Assembly: GCA_017408725.1 (NCBI GenBank) | Contig: JAFQUA010000047.1 | Span: 22,897 to 86,896 of the forward strand | DNA length: 64,000 nt | Direction: 5' to 3' | Source of the DNA: Oscillospiraceae bacterium | Lineage (GTDB): Bacteria > Bacillota_A > Clostridia > Oscillospirales > Oscillospiraceae | In this document: positions 7,049 through 16,186 of the stretch, piece after piece | Layout of the letters: each line of letters begins with the position of its first letter | Numbering within the stretch: the first letter of the stretch is position 1 | Translations under genes and position numbers: made by a program | Notes under the pieces: generated by a model | Told to the model about the DNA's origin: nothing | Seen by the model: only the letters and a program-made list of their open reading frames with translations | Database searches by the model: none

Positions 7049-9259
7049 ATGGCAACACCATCCAAACTTGTAATTGTAGAGTCGCCTTCCAAGGCTAAGA
7101 CCATTGGTCGGTATCTGGGGCCGGATTACGCAGTCAAGGCCAGCATGGGCCATCTGCGGGATCTGCCTAAGAGCACCATGGGTATAGATTTGGAACACGG
7201 CTTTACACCGAAGTATATCCCCGTAGCGGGAAAAGAAGATCTGATCAGGGATCTGAAAAAGGCGGCAGCCCAGGCCTCCACCGTATATCTGGCAACGGAC
7301 CCCGACCGTGAGGGAGAAGCAATTTCCTGGCACTTGAAGGAACTTCTCGGTCTATCGGATGAGAAGACCCACCGTGTCACCTTTAACGAAATTACACAAA
7401 AGGTTGTAAAGGAATCCATTGCCAACCCCCGGGAGATCGATTATGATCTTGTGGACGCCCAACAGGCCCGGCGAATACTGGACCGGATCGTGGGCTATCA
7501 GCTGTCTCCGCTGCTGTGGAAGAAGATCCGCAGAGGTCTGTCTGCAGGCCGCGTCCAATCCGTTGCCACCAGATTAGTGGTGGATCGGGAAAATGAGATT
7601 CGGGCATTTGAGCCTAAGGAATACTGGTCTCTGGATGTGACACTGGAGCGCATTGGCAAGGCAGGTTCCTTTGTGGCCCATTATTACGGAACGGATAAAA
7701 AGAAGGAACTTGAGAATGAAGCGCAGGTGCAGTCTGTGATTGATGACATCACCGGACAGCGTTTTACGGTTACGAATGTGAAGAAGGCAGAGAAAAAGCG
7801 TTCTGCCGCGCCTCCTTTCACCACCTCTACTTTACAGCAGGAGGCTTCCCGCAAGCTGAATATGACCCCCAAGCGCACTATGGCCATTGCCCAGCAGCTG
7901 TATGAAGGTGTGGATGTGGCAGGAGAGGGCACTTTGGGTCTGATCACCTATATGCGTACCGATTCTCTGCGGCTTTCTGACGAAGCTATGGCTTCTGCCG
8001 CGGATTTCATCAAGCAGCGCTATGGCAGCCAGTATTATTACGGCAAATTCCATGTGTTTAAAACTAAGAACGGCGCTCAGGATGCCCACGAAGCCATTCG
8101 CCCCACCCATGTGGAACTGGATCCGGAGCGGATTCAGGGCAGCCTTACCAAGGAGCAGTATAAGCTTTACAAACTGATCTGGAGCCGTTTTCTGGCTTCC
8201 CAGATGGCAAATGCTGTGTATGATACGGTTTCTATCGATACCCAGTGCGCTGGTCATACCTTCCGTTCCAGCCATCAGAGCATGCGTTTCCCTGGCTTTA
8301 TCGCTGTTTATGAGGAAGGCCGGGATGATGAATCTGAAGCCGTAGATTCCCCGCTTCCCGACCTTGAGGTGGGAGAAGCGGCCAATCCTTCCAAAATCGA
8401 AAAAGAGCAACACTTCACCCAGCCTCCGGCCCGGTATACCGAGGCTACTCTCGTCAAGGCAATGGAGGAAAAGGGCGTTGGCCGTCCGTCTACCTATGCT
8501 TCCATCGTTTCCACCATTCAGGATCGGGAATATGTGGTCAAGGCGGATAAAAGACTTGCGCCCACACCCTTGGGAGAAGTTGTAAACGGATTGATGATGG
8601 ACCGGTTTGTGGACATCATCGATGTGGAATTTACCGCAAATATGGAGACACGTCTTGACGATGTGGAAGAAGGCAAGCGGAATTGGCAGGATGTCCTTTC
8701 CGATTTCTATGCAGGCTTCCATCAGGAAATGGTGGATGCAGAAGCGGCTCTGGAAGGTACTAGATTGAAAGTGCCGGAAGAGGAATCGGACGAGGTCTGC
8801 GAGCTGTGCGGCAAGAAAATGGTGGTCAAGGTAGGTCGGTTCGGCAAGTTTCTTGCCTGCCCTGGTTGGCCGGAGTGCACCAATACCAAGCCCATTGTGG
8901 AGCGGATGCCCGGGCGGTGTCCCAAGTGCGGCAGCGGTATGCTCAAGCGCAAATCCAAAAAGGGCTACGCTTATTATGCCTGCGAAAAGGGCGCTGAGTG
9001 CGGCTTTATGAGCTGGGATGTGCCCACAGAGCATGATTGCCCGGAGTGCGGACAGACCATGTTTAAAAAGTCCGGCAAGGGCCGCATGAAGCCTTTCTGC
9101 ATTAATGAAAACTGCTCCCAGTTCCTCCCGGAGGACAAGCGGGGCTACTATAAGAAAAAGACAGAAGAATCCGCCGATACGGAAAAACCCGTGAAAAAGA
9201 AGGCGAAGAAAACGGCTGCAAGGAAGCCTGCAAAGAAGACCAAGGAGAAAGAATCATGA
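7049..9259 (+). CDS. topA: DNA topoisomerase I
   Basis: 736 residues, a type IA topoisomerase that relaxes negative supercoils. It has an N-terminal Toprim domain (KLVIVESPSKAKTIGRYLG; DPDREGEAI), the catalytic tyrosine in LITYMRTDSLRLSD (near residue 300), and C-terminal zinc-ribbon repeats (CELCGKKM, CPKCGSGM, CPECGQTM) ending in a Lys/Ala-rich tail that probably binds nucleic acid. The ATG at 7049 is preferred because GGAG at 7040-7043 precedes it; an in-frame ATG at 7031 has no such site. It overlaps trmFO by four bases. Confidence 0.95.
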   Translation: MATPSKLVIVESPSKAKTIGRYLGPDYAVKASMGHLRDLPKSTMGIDLEHGFTPKYIPVAGKEDLIRDLKKAAAQASTVYLATDPDREGEAISWHLKELLGLSDEKTHRVTFNEITQKVVKESIANPREIDYDLVDAQQARRILDRIVGYQLSPLLWKKIRRGLSAGRVQSVATRLVVDRENEIRAFEPKEYWSLDVTLERIGKAGSFVAHYYGTDKKKELENEAQVQSVIDDITGQRFTVTNVKKAEKKRSAAPPFTTSTLQQEASRKLNMTPKRTMAIAQQLYEGVDVAGEGTLGLITYMRTDSLRLSDEAMASAADFIKQRYGSQYYYGKFHVFKTKNGAQDAHEAIRPTHVELDPERIQGSLTKEQYKLYKLIWSRFLASQMANAVYDTVSIDTQCAGHTFRSSHQSMRFPGFIAVYEEGRDDESEAVDSPLPDLEVGEAANPSKIEKEQHFTQPPARYTEATLVKAMEEKGVGRPSTYASIVSTIQDREYVVKADKRLAPTPLGEVVNGLMMDRFVDIIDVEFTANMETRLDDVEEGKRNWQDVLSDFYAGFHQEMVDAEAALEGTRLKVPEEESDEVCELCGKKMVVKVGRFGKFLACPGWPECTNTKPIVERMPGRCPKCGSGMLKRKSKKGYAYYACEKGAECGFMSWDVPTEHDCPECGQTMFKKSGKGRMKPFCINENCSQFLPEDKRGYYKKKTEESADTEKPVKKKAKKTAARKPAKKTKEKES

Positions 9260-10560
9260 CCAGAGTGAAAGTCATTGGCGCAGGTCTTGCCGGTTCGGAG
9301 GCTGCATGGCAGCTGGCTCAGAGGGGCATTTGCGTTGACCTCATCGAGATGAAGCCCAAAAAGAAGACCCCAGCCCACCATAGCGACAGCTTTGGTGAAC
9401 TGGTGTGCTCCAACTCTCTGCGGGGAGATCGGCTGGAAAATGCGGTTGGCCTTTTAAAAGAGGAACTGCGCCGCTGCGGCAGCCTGATCCTTGCCTGCGC
9501 GGAGGAGACACGGGTGGAAGCCGGCGGCTGCCTGGCGGTAGACCGGAACGGTTTCGCCGCAAAGATCACGGAAAAACTTAAAAATCATCCCAATATTACC
9601 ATCACCTGCGAAGAAGTGACTCAGGTTCCGGAAGGCCCTGTGATCATTGCCACCGGTCCGCTGACATCGGACGCGCTGTCGCAGGCCATTGGCACCTATT
9701 TTGGCAGTGGTTATTTGCATTTCTACGATGCGGCTGCACCGCTGGTCACCGCTGAATCCATAGATATGAATGAGGCTTGGTGGCAGAGCCGTTACGACCG
9801 CGGCACGCCCGATTATATCAACTGCGCCATGGATAGGGAGCAGTATGAGGCCTTTATCAAGGAACTGGTGGCTGCGGAGGAAGCGGAAGTCCACGGTTTT
9901 GAGGATAAAAATGTCTTTGAAGGCTGTATGCCGGTGGAGGTTATGGCCCGCCGTGGCTTCGACACCCTTCGATACGGTCCGCTGAAGCCCGTGGGTCTCA
10001 CAGATCCCAATACCGGGAAAGAGCCCTATGCGGTGGTTCAGCTACGGCAGGACAATGCGGAGAAGACCATTTTCAATCTGGTAGGATTCCAGACGCACTT
10101 GAAGTTTGGTGAGCAGAAGCGGGTGTTTTCCATGATTCCGGCTCTTCGGAATGCGGAATTCGTCCGTTACGGTGTCATGCACCAGAATACTTTCCTGCAA
10201 AGCCCCAAGCTGCTGGATCGGTATTATGCCGACCGGAGAAATCCGCTGGTTGCCTTTGCGGGGCAGATGACCGGTGTGGAAGGCTATGTGGAAAGCGCTG
10301 CCTCGGGTTTTCTGGCAGCAGTTGCCATAGCAGCAAAGGTGCAGGGCAGGGAACTTCCGGATTTCCCCAAGACCACGGCCATCGGCGCGCTGGGATTGTA
10401 CATCAGTGATGAGTCGGTGGAAAATTTCCAACCCATGAATATCAATTTCAGCATCATTTCTCCGTTGGAGAAACGGATTCGGAAAAAAGCAGAGAAAAAT
10501 ATGGCCATTTCCCAGCGGTCTCTCGGCGTAATCGAGGAACTTCTGGCAAAGGGCATTTGA
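9256..10560 (+). CDS. trmFO: Methylenetetrahydrofolate-tRNA-(uracil-5-)-methyltransferase TrmFO
   Basis: 434 residues. TrmFO is an FAD- and folate-dependent enzyme that makes m5U54 in the T-loop of tRNAs in most Firmicutes. The N-terminal FAD dinucleotide fold is seen as VIGAGLAGSEAAWQLAQRG, followed by the family blocks HHSDSFGELVCSNSLR and later YAVVQLRQDNA and FAGQMTGVEGYVESAASG. The length is normal for the family. The topA-trmFO overlap (ATGA at 9256) is the common Firmicute arrangement. Confidence 0.95.
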   Translation: MTRVKVIGAGLAGSEAAWQLAQRGICVDLIEMKPKKKTPAHHSDSFGELVCSNSLRGDRLENAVGLLKEELRRCGSLILACAEETRVEAGGCLAVDRNGFAAKITEKLKNHPNITITCEEVTQVPEGPVIIATGPLTSDALSQAIGTYFGSGYLHFYDAAAPLVTAESIDMNEAWWQSRYDRGTPDYINCAMDREQYEAFIKELVAAEEAEVHGFEDKNVFEGCMPVEVMARRGFDTLRYGPLKPVGLTDPNTGKEPYAVVQLRQDNAEKTIFNLVGFQTHLKFGEQKRVFSMIPALRNAEFVRYGVMHQNTFLQSPKLLDRYYADRRNPLVAFAGQMTGVEGYVESAASGFLAAVAIAAKVQGRELPDFPKTTAIGALGLYISDESVENFQPMNINFSIISPLEKRIRKKAEKNMAISQRSLGVIEELLAKGI

Positions 10561-10575
10561 GAAAGAGGTGCGGCT

Positions 10576-11613
10576 ATGAAGATCATTCTTGACGCAATGG
10601 GCGGCGACCATGCGCCGGAAGCACCGGTACTGGGTGCTGTAGAAGCAGCAAAAGCTTACGGAACAAAGATCACTCTGGTTGGCCGGGGTGAGGAAATCCT
10701 GGATGTTTTGCGGAAAGCGGGAATTCAGGATCTGCCCAGTGGAATTGAGATCTCCAATGCGGACGATGTGGTGGATATGCACGATGATCCTGCCAGCATT
10801 ATCCATAAGCGGAAGAACTCCTCTATGGTATTGGGACTGAAAATGCTGGCTGACGGCAACGGTGACGCATTTGTTTCGGCAGGCAGCACCGGCGCTCTTC
10901 TGACCGGCGCGACGCTGATCGTCAAGCGGGTAAAGGGAATCCGCCGTGCGGCTATGGGTCCCGCTATGCCCAATAAGGCAGGCGGTAAGACCGTAATTTT
11001 GGATTGCGGTGCCAATGCGGAGTGCACACCGGAATTCTTGCTTCAGTTTGGCCTGGTGGGTTCTCTCCACGCGAAAAAGACCTATGGCATCGAAAATCCC
11101 AGAGTGGGACTTTTGAATATCGGCACGGAAGATTCCAAGGGAACCCCGCTTCAGAAGCAGGCGTATGCGCTGCTGAAAGAGGCCGGCGACCGGGGACTGA
11201 TCAACTTTGTCGGCAATGTGGAAGCCCGGGATGTTCCTCTTGGCGCAGTGGATGTGGTGGTTTGTGACGGCTTTGCCGGCAATGTGCTGCTGAAATCCAT
11301 TGAAGGAACCGCCATGTTTATGGGCAGCTTGATGTCCAAAATGTTTAAGAAGAATTTGCTGAGCAAGCTGGCTGCGTTGCTTGTGATGAAGGATATTAAG
11401 GCGTTTAAAAAGCTTCTTGACTATCGTGAGATCGGTGGCACGGAGTTTTTGGGTATCCGCAAGCCGGTTATCAAGGCTCACGGATCTTCGGACATGATCG
11501 CCTTCCGCAATGCACTTCGGCAGGCGGAGCTGGCTGCTTCCGCGGATAACTCCGCGGAGCTGGAGCAGAGCTTGCAAAAACTGGCAGAAATTAAGGAGAC
11601 AGCCAATGATTAA
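10576..11613 (+). CDS. plsX: Phosphate acyltransferase PlsX
   Basis: 345 residues. PlsX converts acyl-ACP and phosphate into acyl-phosphate, the donor for PlsY in phospholipid synthesis, at the inner face of the membrane. The signature ILDAMGGDHAPEA is at the very N-terminus and further family blocks such as GALLTGATLIVKRVKGI, LDCGANAECTPEFLLQF and VVCDGFAGNVLLKS follow. It overlaps rnc by eight bases. The acpP gene often found between plsX and rnc is absent here, so acyl carrier protein must be encoded elsewhere. Confidence 0.95.
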   Translation: MKIILDAMGGDHAPEAPVLGAVEAAKAYGTKITLVGRGEEILDVLRKAGIQDLPSGIEISNADDVVDMHDDPASIIHKRKNSSMVLGLKMLADGNGDAFVSAGSTGALLTGATLIVKRVKGIRRAAMGPAMPNKAGGKTVILDCGANAECTPEFLLQFGLVGSLHAKKTYGIENPRVGLLNIGTEDSKGTPLQKQAYALLKEAGDRGLINFVGNVEARDVPLGAVDVVVCDGFAGNVLLKSIEGTAMFMGSLMSKMFKKNLLSKLAALLVMKDIKAFKKLLDYREIGGTEFLGIRKPVIKAHGSSDMIAFRNALRQAELAASADNSAELEQSLQKLAEIKETAND

Positions 11614-12292
11614 GGATCTGGAAGCAGCCATTGGATACCGTTTTCAGAACATTTCCTTCCTGCAAAACGCACTGGCCCATTCCTCCTATGCCAATGAGCA
11701 CTGGCACAACAGTTTGATGAGCAATGAGCGGCTGGAATTTCTGGGTGACAGCATTCTCGGCATGGTGGTTGCGGATTATTTATATCGCAGTTTTCCCAAC
11801 CGGCCCGAGGGTGAGCTGACCCGTATGCGGGCGGATATGGTCTGCGAACGGGCGCTGGCAAAAGTAGCTAACCAAATCGGTTTAGGCAGCCATATCCTTC
11901 TGGGCAAGGGCGAAGAGCAGGGAGGCGGCAGAAGCAGAGAATCCATTCTGGCAGATGCTGTGGAATCCATCATTGCCGCCTGCTACCTCGATGGAGGCAT
12001 GGATGCGGCAAAGCAGTTTGTAGAGCGCTTTATTCTAAGTGATGTGCCGGTTACCAAGTTGCACAATGCGGATTACAAGACCGCGTTGCAGGAACTGGTA
12101 CAGCAGAAGAAAAATCAAACAATCCAGTATACGCTGGTGGGGGAGAGCGGACCGGATCATGATAAGCAGTTCCGGGTGGAGCTTTCCATTAACGGTGAGG
12201 TCATCGGCAGCGGAACGGGTACCAGCAAAAAACGGGCGGAGCAGGAAGCGGCTAAGACTGCCATCGAAGCACTGACCCAAAAATCACAATGA
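11606..12292 (+). CDS. rnc: Ribonuclease III
   Basis: 228 residues. RNase III cleaves double-stranded RNA, including rRNA precursors. The signature NERLEFLGDSILGMVV is near residue 41, the second catalytic acidic cluster ESILADAVESIIAACYLDGG near 112, and a C-terminal double-stranded RNA-binding domain ends in GTGTSKKRAEQEAAKTAIEAL. The ATG at 11606 follows AAGGAGA and lies inside the end of plsX, so translation is coupled. Longer in-frame extensions upstream run inside plsX and are not real. Confidence 0.95.
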   Translation: MIKDLEAAIGYRFQNISFLQNALAHSSYANEHWHNSLMSNERLEFLGDSILGMVVADYLYRSFPNRPEGELTRMRADMVCERALAKVANQIGLGSHILLGKGEEQGGGRSRESILADAVESIIAACYLDGGMDAAKQFVERFILSDVPVTKLHNADYKTALQELVQQKKNQTIQYTLVGESGPDHDKQFRVELSINGEVIGSGTGTSKKRAEQEAAKTAIEALTQKSQ

Positions 12293-12307
12293 CAGGAAGC
12301 GAACAGT

Positions 12308-12616
12308 ATGGCAATTATTAAGATCACAAAGGATAATTTTGAACAGGAAGTGCTGAAAAGCGAAGTTCCGGTTCTTCTGGACTTCTATGCCGATTGGTGC
12401 GGTCCTTGCAGAATGGTAGCACCGGTTCTGGAAGAAATCGCAGAAGAAAATGAACACATAAAGGTCGGCAAGATCAATGTAGATGAGCAGATGGATCTGG
12501 CTTTGCGCTTTAAGGTCACCAGCATCCCATTGTTGGTAGTAATGAAGGATGGCGCTGTTGTTGATCAGGCTCTGGGTGCAAAGCCCAAGGACAAGATCCT
12601 CCAAATGCTGCCGTAA
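12308..12616 (+). CDS. trxA: Thioredoxin
   Basis: 102 residues with the standard thioredoxin fold and the canonical active site WCGPCRM (near residues 30-36), plus the cis-proline segment TSIPLLVV. It reduces disulfides of cytosolic proteins and would be recycled by a thioredoxin reductase such as the one at 36554-37477. It follows rnc by 15 bases and ends at a hairpin (12638-12692) that also contains signals of the next gene. Confidence 0.93.
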   Translation: MAIIKITKDNFEQEVLKSEVPVLLDFYADWCGPCRMVAPVLEEIAEENEHIKVGKINVDEQMDLALRFKVTSIPLLVVMKDGAVVDQALGAKPKDKILQMLP

Positions 12617-12637
12617 AAGTGAAATAATAGTGGAAAT

Positions 12638-12692
12638 CCTCCCCTGTGATATGGTATACTGTAAGTGATATACCAACGCAGGGGAGGTTTTT
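12638..12692 (+). terminator. Terminator hairpin that embeds a promoter -10 and an RBS
   Basis: CCTCCCCTG (12638-12646) pairs with CAGGGGAGG (12679-12687), inner GGTATA (12653-12658) pairs with TATACC (12669-12674), and TTTTT follows. The left half contains an extended -10 (TGGTATACT, 12652-12660). The right arm GGGGAGG is the ribosome site of the PAP2 gene that starts at GTG 12695. Read-through transcripts from trxA would therefore hide that site, while transcripts starting inside the hairpin would expose it. Confidence 0.7.
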
Positions 12693-12694
12693 CT

Positions 12695-13621
12695 GTGGAA
12701 CTGCTGTATCTTTTGGAAAAAATTCGTTTACCGATTTTAGACGAGATCATGCTGATCGTAACCATGCTGGGAGAAGAAACCGCTTTTTTGGCCATTGCGC
12801 TGATTGTTTTCTGGTGCGTAGATAAAAAAAGAGGGTATCTCGTTATGGCGGTGGGCTTTATGGGAACCGTTGCCAATCAGTTTCTCAAATTGCTGTGCCG
12901 TGTGCCAAGACCATGGGTGCTGGATGAAAACTTTACAGTGGTGGGAGATGCCAAGGAAGCCGCCGGCGGGTACAGCTTTCCCAGCGGTCACAGCCAGAAT
13001 GCTGTGGGCACGCTGGGCGCGGTGGCACTGACGGATAAAAAGCGTTGGATAAAGGTGATTTGTGTCGCTTTTATGGCGCTGGTTCCTTTTTCCAGAATGT
13101 ACTTAGGTGTCCATACCCTTGCCGATGTTCTGGTGGGTTCCGGCATGGCGCTGGCTCTTGTGTGGGGACTCTATCCCGTGATTTTTAAATGCGGAGATAA
13201 GGGTATGCGAATCCTGATTGCTGTCATGATTGCAATGTCTATTGGTTTGCTGGCATATGTGGAATTATTCCCGTTCCCTGCAGATATGGATGCGCACAAT
13301 CTGGAATCCGGAGTTAAGAATGCGTACACTATGATCGGCTGCCTTGTTGGCGTTGCGGTGGTATTTGAGGTGGAAAAGCGGTACATCTGTTTTGAGACCA
13401 AAGCAGTCTGGTGGGCGCAGCTTTTGAAGATTGCATTGGGATTGGGTGTTGTGCTGTTGGTAAAGGAAGGCCTGCGCTCACCATTGGAGGCGCTGTTTTC
13501 TGGTCACATGGCAGCTCGTGCGGTGCGGTATTTTCTGATCGTACTGGTGGCGGGGCTGGCTTGGCCGGCAACCTTCCGCTGGTTTGCAAAATTGGGATAC
13601 AGAAAGGAAAGCGAAGTATGA
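12695..13621 (+). CDS. PAP2-superfamily membrane phosphatase
   Basis: 308 residues with about seven to eight membrane segments. All three PAP2 motifs are visible: KLLCRVPRPW (near 68), YSFPSGHSQN (near 96) and SRMYLGVHTLADV (near 140). It probably dephosphorylates a membrane lipid phosphate on the outer face. The start is GTG at 12695, chosen for GGGGAGG at 12681-12687. The stop overlaps dut as ATGA. It is the second of three PAP2 proteins in this window. Confidence 0.8.
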   Translation: MELLYLLEKIRLPILDEIMLIVTMLGEETAFLAIALIVFWCVDKKRGYLVMAVGFMGTVANQFLKLLCRVPRPWVLDENFTVVGDAKEAAGGYSFPSGHSQNAVGTLGAVALTDKKRWIKVICVAFMALVPFSRMYLGVHTLADVLVGSGMALALVWGLYPVIFKCGDKGMRILIAVMIAMSIGLLAYVELFPFPADMDAHNLESGVKNAYTMIGCLVGVAVVFEVEKRYICFETKAVWWAQLLKIALGLGVVLLVKEGLRSPLEALFSGHMAARAVRYFLIVLVAGLAWPATFRWFAKLGYRKESEV

Positions 13622-14055
13622 GTGAGATTCGTGTAAAGAAGCTTTCTGCAAAGGCTATTCTTCCTACTTATGGAAGCGCTGAGGCTGCCGGTGCGGACCT
13701 ATATGCTTGTTTGGACGAAAGTGTTACTATTCAGCCCGGTGAAACTGCGTGGATCCCCACTGGTATTGCGTTGGAGGTGCCTAAGGGCTGCGCAGGCCTC
13801 ATCTATGCCCGCAGCAGCATGGGCGTCAAGCGGGGGTTGGCACCGGCAAACAAAGTTGGTGTGATCGATAGTGATTACCGGGGAGAGATCCGGGTTGTTC
13901 TTTTAAATCACGGAAAAGAGCCCCAGACCGTAGCCTATGGCGAACGGGTAGCGCAGATGCTGATCACCCCGGTACTGACGCCTGCTTATACGGAAGTGGA
14001 AGCATTGGATGATACCCAGCGGGGACAGGCCGGTTTTGGTTCAACAGGTAAATAA
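13618..14055 (+). CDS. dut: dUTP diphosphatase
   Basis: 145 residues. Trimeric dUTPase converts dUTP to dUMP and pyrophosphate, keeping uracil out of DNA and feeding dTMP synthesis. The five family motifs are visible in order: AGADLYA, RSSMGVKRGL, GVIDSDYRGEI, GERVAQMLI and GFGSTG at the C-terminus. The ATG at 13618 overlaps the PAP2 stop; upstream in-frame extensions fall inside that gene and are not real. Confidence 0.93.
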   Translation: MSEIRVKKLSAKAILPTYGSAEAAGADLYACLDESVTIQPGETAWIPTGIALEVPKGCAGLIYARSSMGVKRGLAPANKVGVIDSDYRGEIRVVLLNHGKEPQTVAYGERVAQMLITPVLTPAYTEVEALDDTQRGQAGFGSTGK

Positions 14056-14098
14056 CAATAAGGGCTAAAATGCGGTAAAATTTGTATATATTTTATAC

Positions 14099-14127
14099 TG
14101 TACAAGTTGCTGAAAATTATCTATAAT
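14099..14127 (+). promoter_or_regulatory. Promoter of the Na/Pi cotransporter gene
   Basis: -10 TATAAT (14122-14127) with a 17-base spacer to a weak -35 TGTACA (14099-14104), in a very AT-rich gap. Confidence 0.5.
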
Positions 14128-14176
14128 GATATTATCGCCTGAATGGGCAATCCATGAAGAGAGATTGGGAGAGTTT

Positions 14177-15979
14177 ATGGACATTTTAAGTGCAATTATT
14201 CAATTGCTGGGCGGTCTCGCCATGTTCCTCTATGGTATTGAGGTCATGGGTGACGGCCTGAAGAACAGCTCCGGTGCTGCGTTAAAGCGGGTTCTGGAAA
14301 AAGTGACAGGAAATGTGATTCTGGGCGTTTTGACCGGCACACTGGTTACTGCTGTTATCCAGAGTTCTACTGCGACTATCGTTTTGACAGTAGCCTTGAT
14401 CGGCGCAGGTGTGCTGAATTTGAAGCAGGCGGTATCCATTGTTATGGGTGCCAATATCGGCACGACCATTACTGCGCAGATTATCCGTTTGGGCTCCATT
14501 GAAGCAGGTGACAACTGGTTCTTGTGGCTGTTCGATACCGATACTCTGGCACCGATTGCGCTGGTGGCGGGTATCATTCTGATTATGTTCATCAAGACAA
14601 GCAAAGTCAAAACCATTGGTGACATTTGCATCGGCTTTGGTGTCCTGTTTATTGGCTTGAATTTGATGACTGACGGTGTAAAGCCCTTGATTGGTACGGA
14701 TGCTTTCGTTTCATTCTTGGGCATTTTGTCAAATCCGCTGGTGGGTATCCTGTTCGGTCTGGTGCTGACCGTAATCGTACAGAGCTCTTCTGCCACGGTT
14801 GGTATGCTGCAGACGGTTGCATCAGTTCCGGGGTCGGGTGTGACCTTTGCCATGGCCTATCCCATTATTATGGGTATTAACCTGGGAACTTGCGTTACCA
14901 CTGCAATGGTATGCTCCATCGGTTCTTCCAATGATGCCAAGCGTACCGGCGTTGTCCACATTGCGTTTAACACCATCGGTACAATACTATTTATGGTGGT
15001 TATGAGCATTATGCAGCACTTTGCTGTATTTGGTGCAGAATTCTGGACTGCTTCCGTGGACAGCGGCGGTATTGCCAACTTCCAGACAATTTTTAATCTG
15101 CTGACAGCGATTATGCTGATTCCGTTCTCCAACTTGTTGGTGAAGCTGTCTTTGATGATCGTCAAGAAGCAGAAGCACGATGCTATCCGTCATCAAGAGC
15201 TACTCACATTGGATGATAAGCTGTATATTTCCCCCGCAGTTGCTGTTGCAGAGGCTACCAAGGCAGTCGCAGCTATGGGCGCTGCTGCAAGAGATAATTT
15301 TGCAAGAGGATGCCAGCAGCTCTTCACCTACGATGCTGCACTGGATAAGGAAATTGACGCGGATGAAGAATGTCTGGACCAGTTTGCGGACCGTGCAGAC
15401 CGGTTCCTGATCGGCCTTTCCAAGGTGGTGGAAACCGAAACAGATGACCGTCAGGTGGATATGCTGATGCAGACTGTTCCAAATTTTGAGCGCGTTGGAG
15501 ACTACGCAACCAACTTTATGGAACTGGCCCAGAAGATGAATGCAGAAAAGGCGGAATTTTCTGAGGGCGCGAAGAAAGAGCTGCAGATCATTTGCAATGC
15601 AGTTAACGAGATATTGTCCATTACCGTTTCTGCTTTTGACGCAGATGATAATGAGTACGCCAAGAAAATCGAACCCTTGGAGGAAACCATTGATGACATG
15701 GTTATGATCCTGAAGGATCGCCACACCAAGCGTCTGAAAAGCGGTGCATGCTCTGTGAGCTCCGGTTTGGTATTTATTGAAGTTCTGACATATTTGGAGC
15801 GCGCGTCCGACCAGTGTTCCTCCATTGCGGTTATGATGATGGCTAGAAATAACCAAGCCATTCTGCAGAATCACTACGATTATTTGAAAGAGGTTCACTC
15901 TGGCAATGACGCAGACTACCGGGCAGAATTGAATCGCCGCAGAGAGGAATATATTACACCGTTGAATGCAATCCAATAA
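14177..15979 (+). CDS. Na/Pi-cotransporter family protein with C-terminal PhoU-like domain
   Basis: 600 residues. The N-terminal half is a NptA/PNaS-type sodium-phosphate transporter with the two inverted-repeat signatures TAVIQSSTATIV (near 57) and VIVQSSSATVG (near 199). From about residue 340 on it is soluble and helical and resembles PhoU (PNFERVGDYATNFMELA near 437, and LERASDQCSSIAVM near 538). It imports or exports phosphate across the cytoplasmic membrane. The ATG at 14177 follows GGGAG; the in-frame ATG at 14126 overlaps the -10 box. Confidence 0.88.
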   Translation: MDILSAIIQLLGGLAMFLYGIEVMGDGLKNSSGAALKRVLEKVTGNVILGVLTGTLVTAVIQSSTATIVLTVALIGAGVLNLKQAVSIVMGANIGTTITAQIIRLGSIEAGDNWFLWLFDTDTLAPIALVAGIILIMFIKTSKVKTIGDICIGFGVLFIGLNLMTDGVKPLIGTDAFVSFLGILSNPLVGILFGLVLTVIVQSSSATVGMLQTVASVPGSGVTFAMAYPIIMGINLGTCVTTAMVCSIGSSNDAKRTGVVHIAFNTIGTILFMVVMSIMQHFAVFGAEFWTASVDSGGIANFQTIFNLLTAIMLIPFSNLLVKLSLMIVKKQKHDAIRHQELLTLDDKLYISPAVAVAEATKAVAAMGAAARDNFARGCQQLFTYDAALDKEIDADEECLDQFADRADRFLIGLSKVVETETDDRQVDMLMQTVPNFERVGDYATNFMELAQKMNAEKAEFSEGAKKELQIICNAVNEILSITVSAFDADDNEYAKKIEPLEETIDDMVMILKDRHTKRLKSGACSVSSGLVFIEVLTYLERASDQCSSIAVMMMARNNQAILQNHYDYLKEVHSGNDADYRAELNRRREEYITPLNAIQ

Positions 15980-15987
15980 AAAACATG

Positions 15988-16020
15988 AAAAACCTCACAC
16001 CATGCCGGTGTGAGGTTTTT
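15988..16020. terminator. Strong bidirectional terminator
   Basis: AAAAACCTCACACC (15988-16001) pairs perfectly with GGTGTGAGGTTTTT (16007-16020). Confidence 0.9.
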
Positions 16021-16158
16021 GGTGGACCTGATCGTATTCGTTTGCATTTTCGCGTTGCGAAAATATAGGTTCGGCTCCGTCGAGACGTCGCCGGCGGTGC
16101 TCGTTCGCACTGCATTTGGATCTTCAAATCCGCTCAGTGAATGACGTACCAATAAGAA
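16020..16158. other. Non-coding stretch with a partial copy of the tRNA-Ala 3' end
   Basis: Bases 16020-16040 match the 3' end of the tRNA gene at 16187-16207 with one mismatch (16035). The copy breaks off inside the T-loop and is followed by a perfect hairpin (ATTTTCGC/GCGAAAAT, near 16046-16064) and GC-rich sequence with no coding signals. It could be a tRNA pseudogene or the scar of an element that used the tRNA 3' end. Confidence 0.5.
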
Positions 16159-16160
16159 AA

Positions 16161-16182
16161 CCACCCATCAAGGGTGGCTTTT
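16161..16182 (-). terminator. Terminator of tRNA-Ala
   Basis: CCACCC (16161-16166) pairs with GGGTGG (16172-16177). Read on the minus strand it lies just downstream of the tRNA and is followed by TTTTCTT. Confidence 0.7.
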
Positions 16183-16186
16183 TTGT

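Noticed and set aside
10042..11631. 529-codon open frame on the minus strand
   Set aside because: It lies antisense to trmFO, plsX and rnc, which have clear family motifs, and has no ribosome site or recognisable domains.
16041..16150. Second complete tRNA gene next to tRNA-Ala
   Set aside because: Beyond the 21-base match at 16020-16040 no anticodon arm, D-arm or acceptor partner can be formed.
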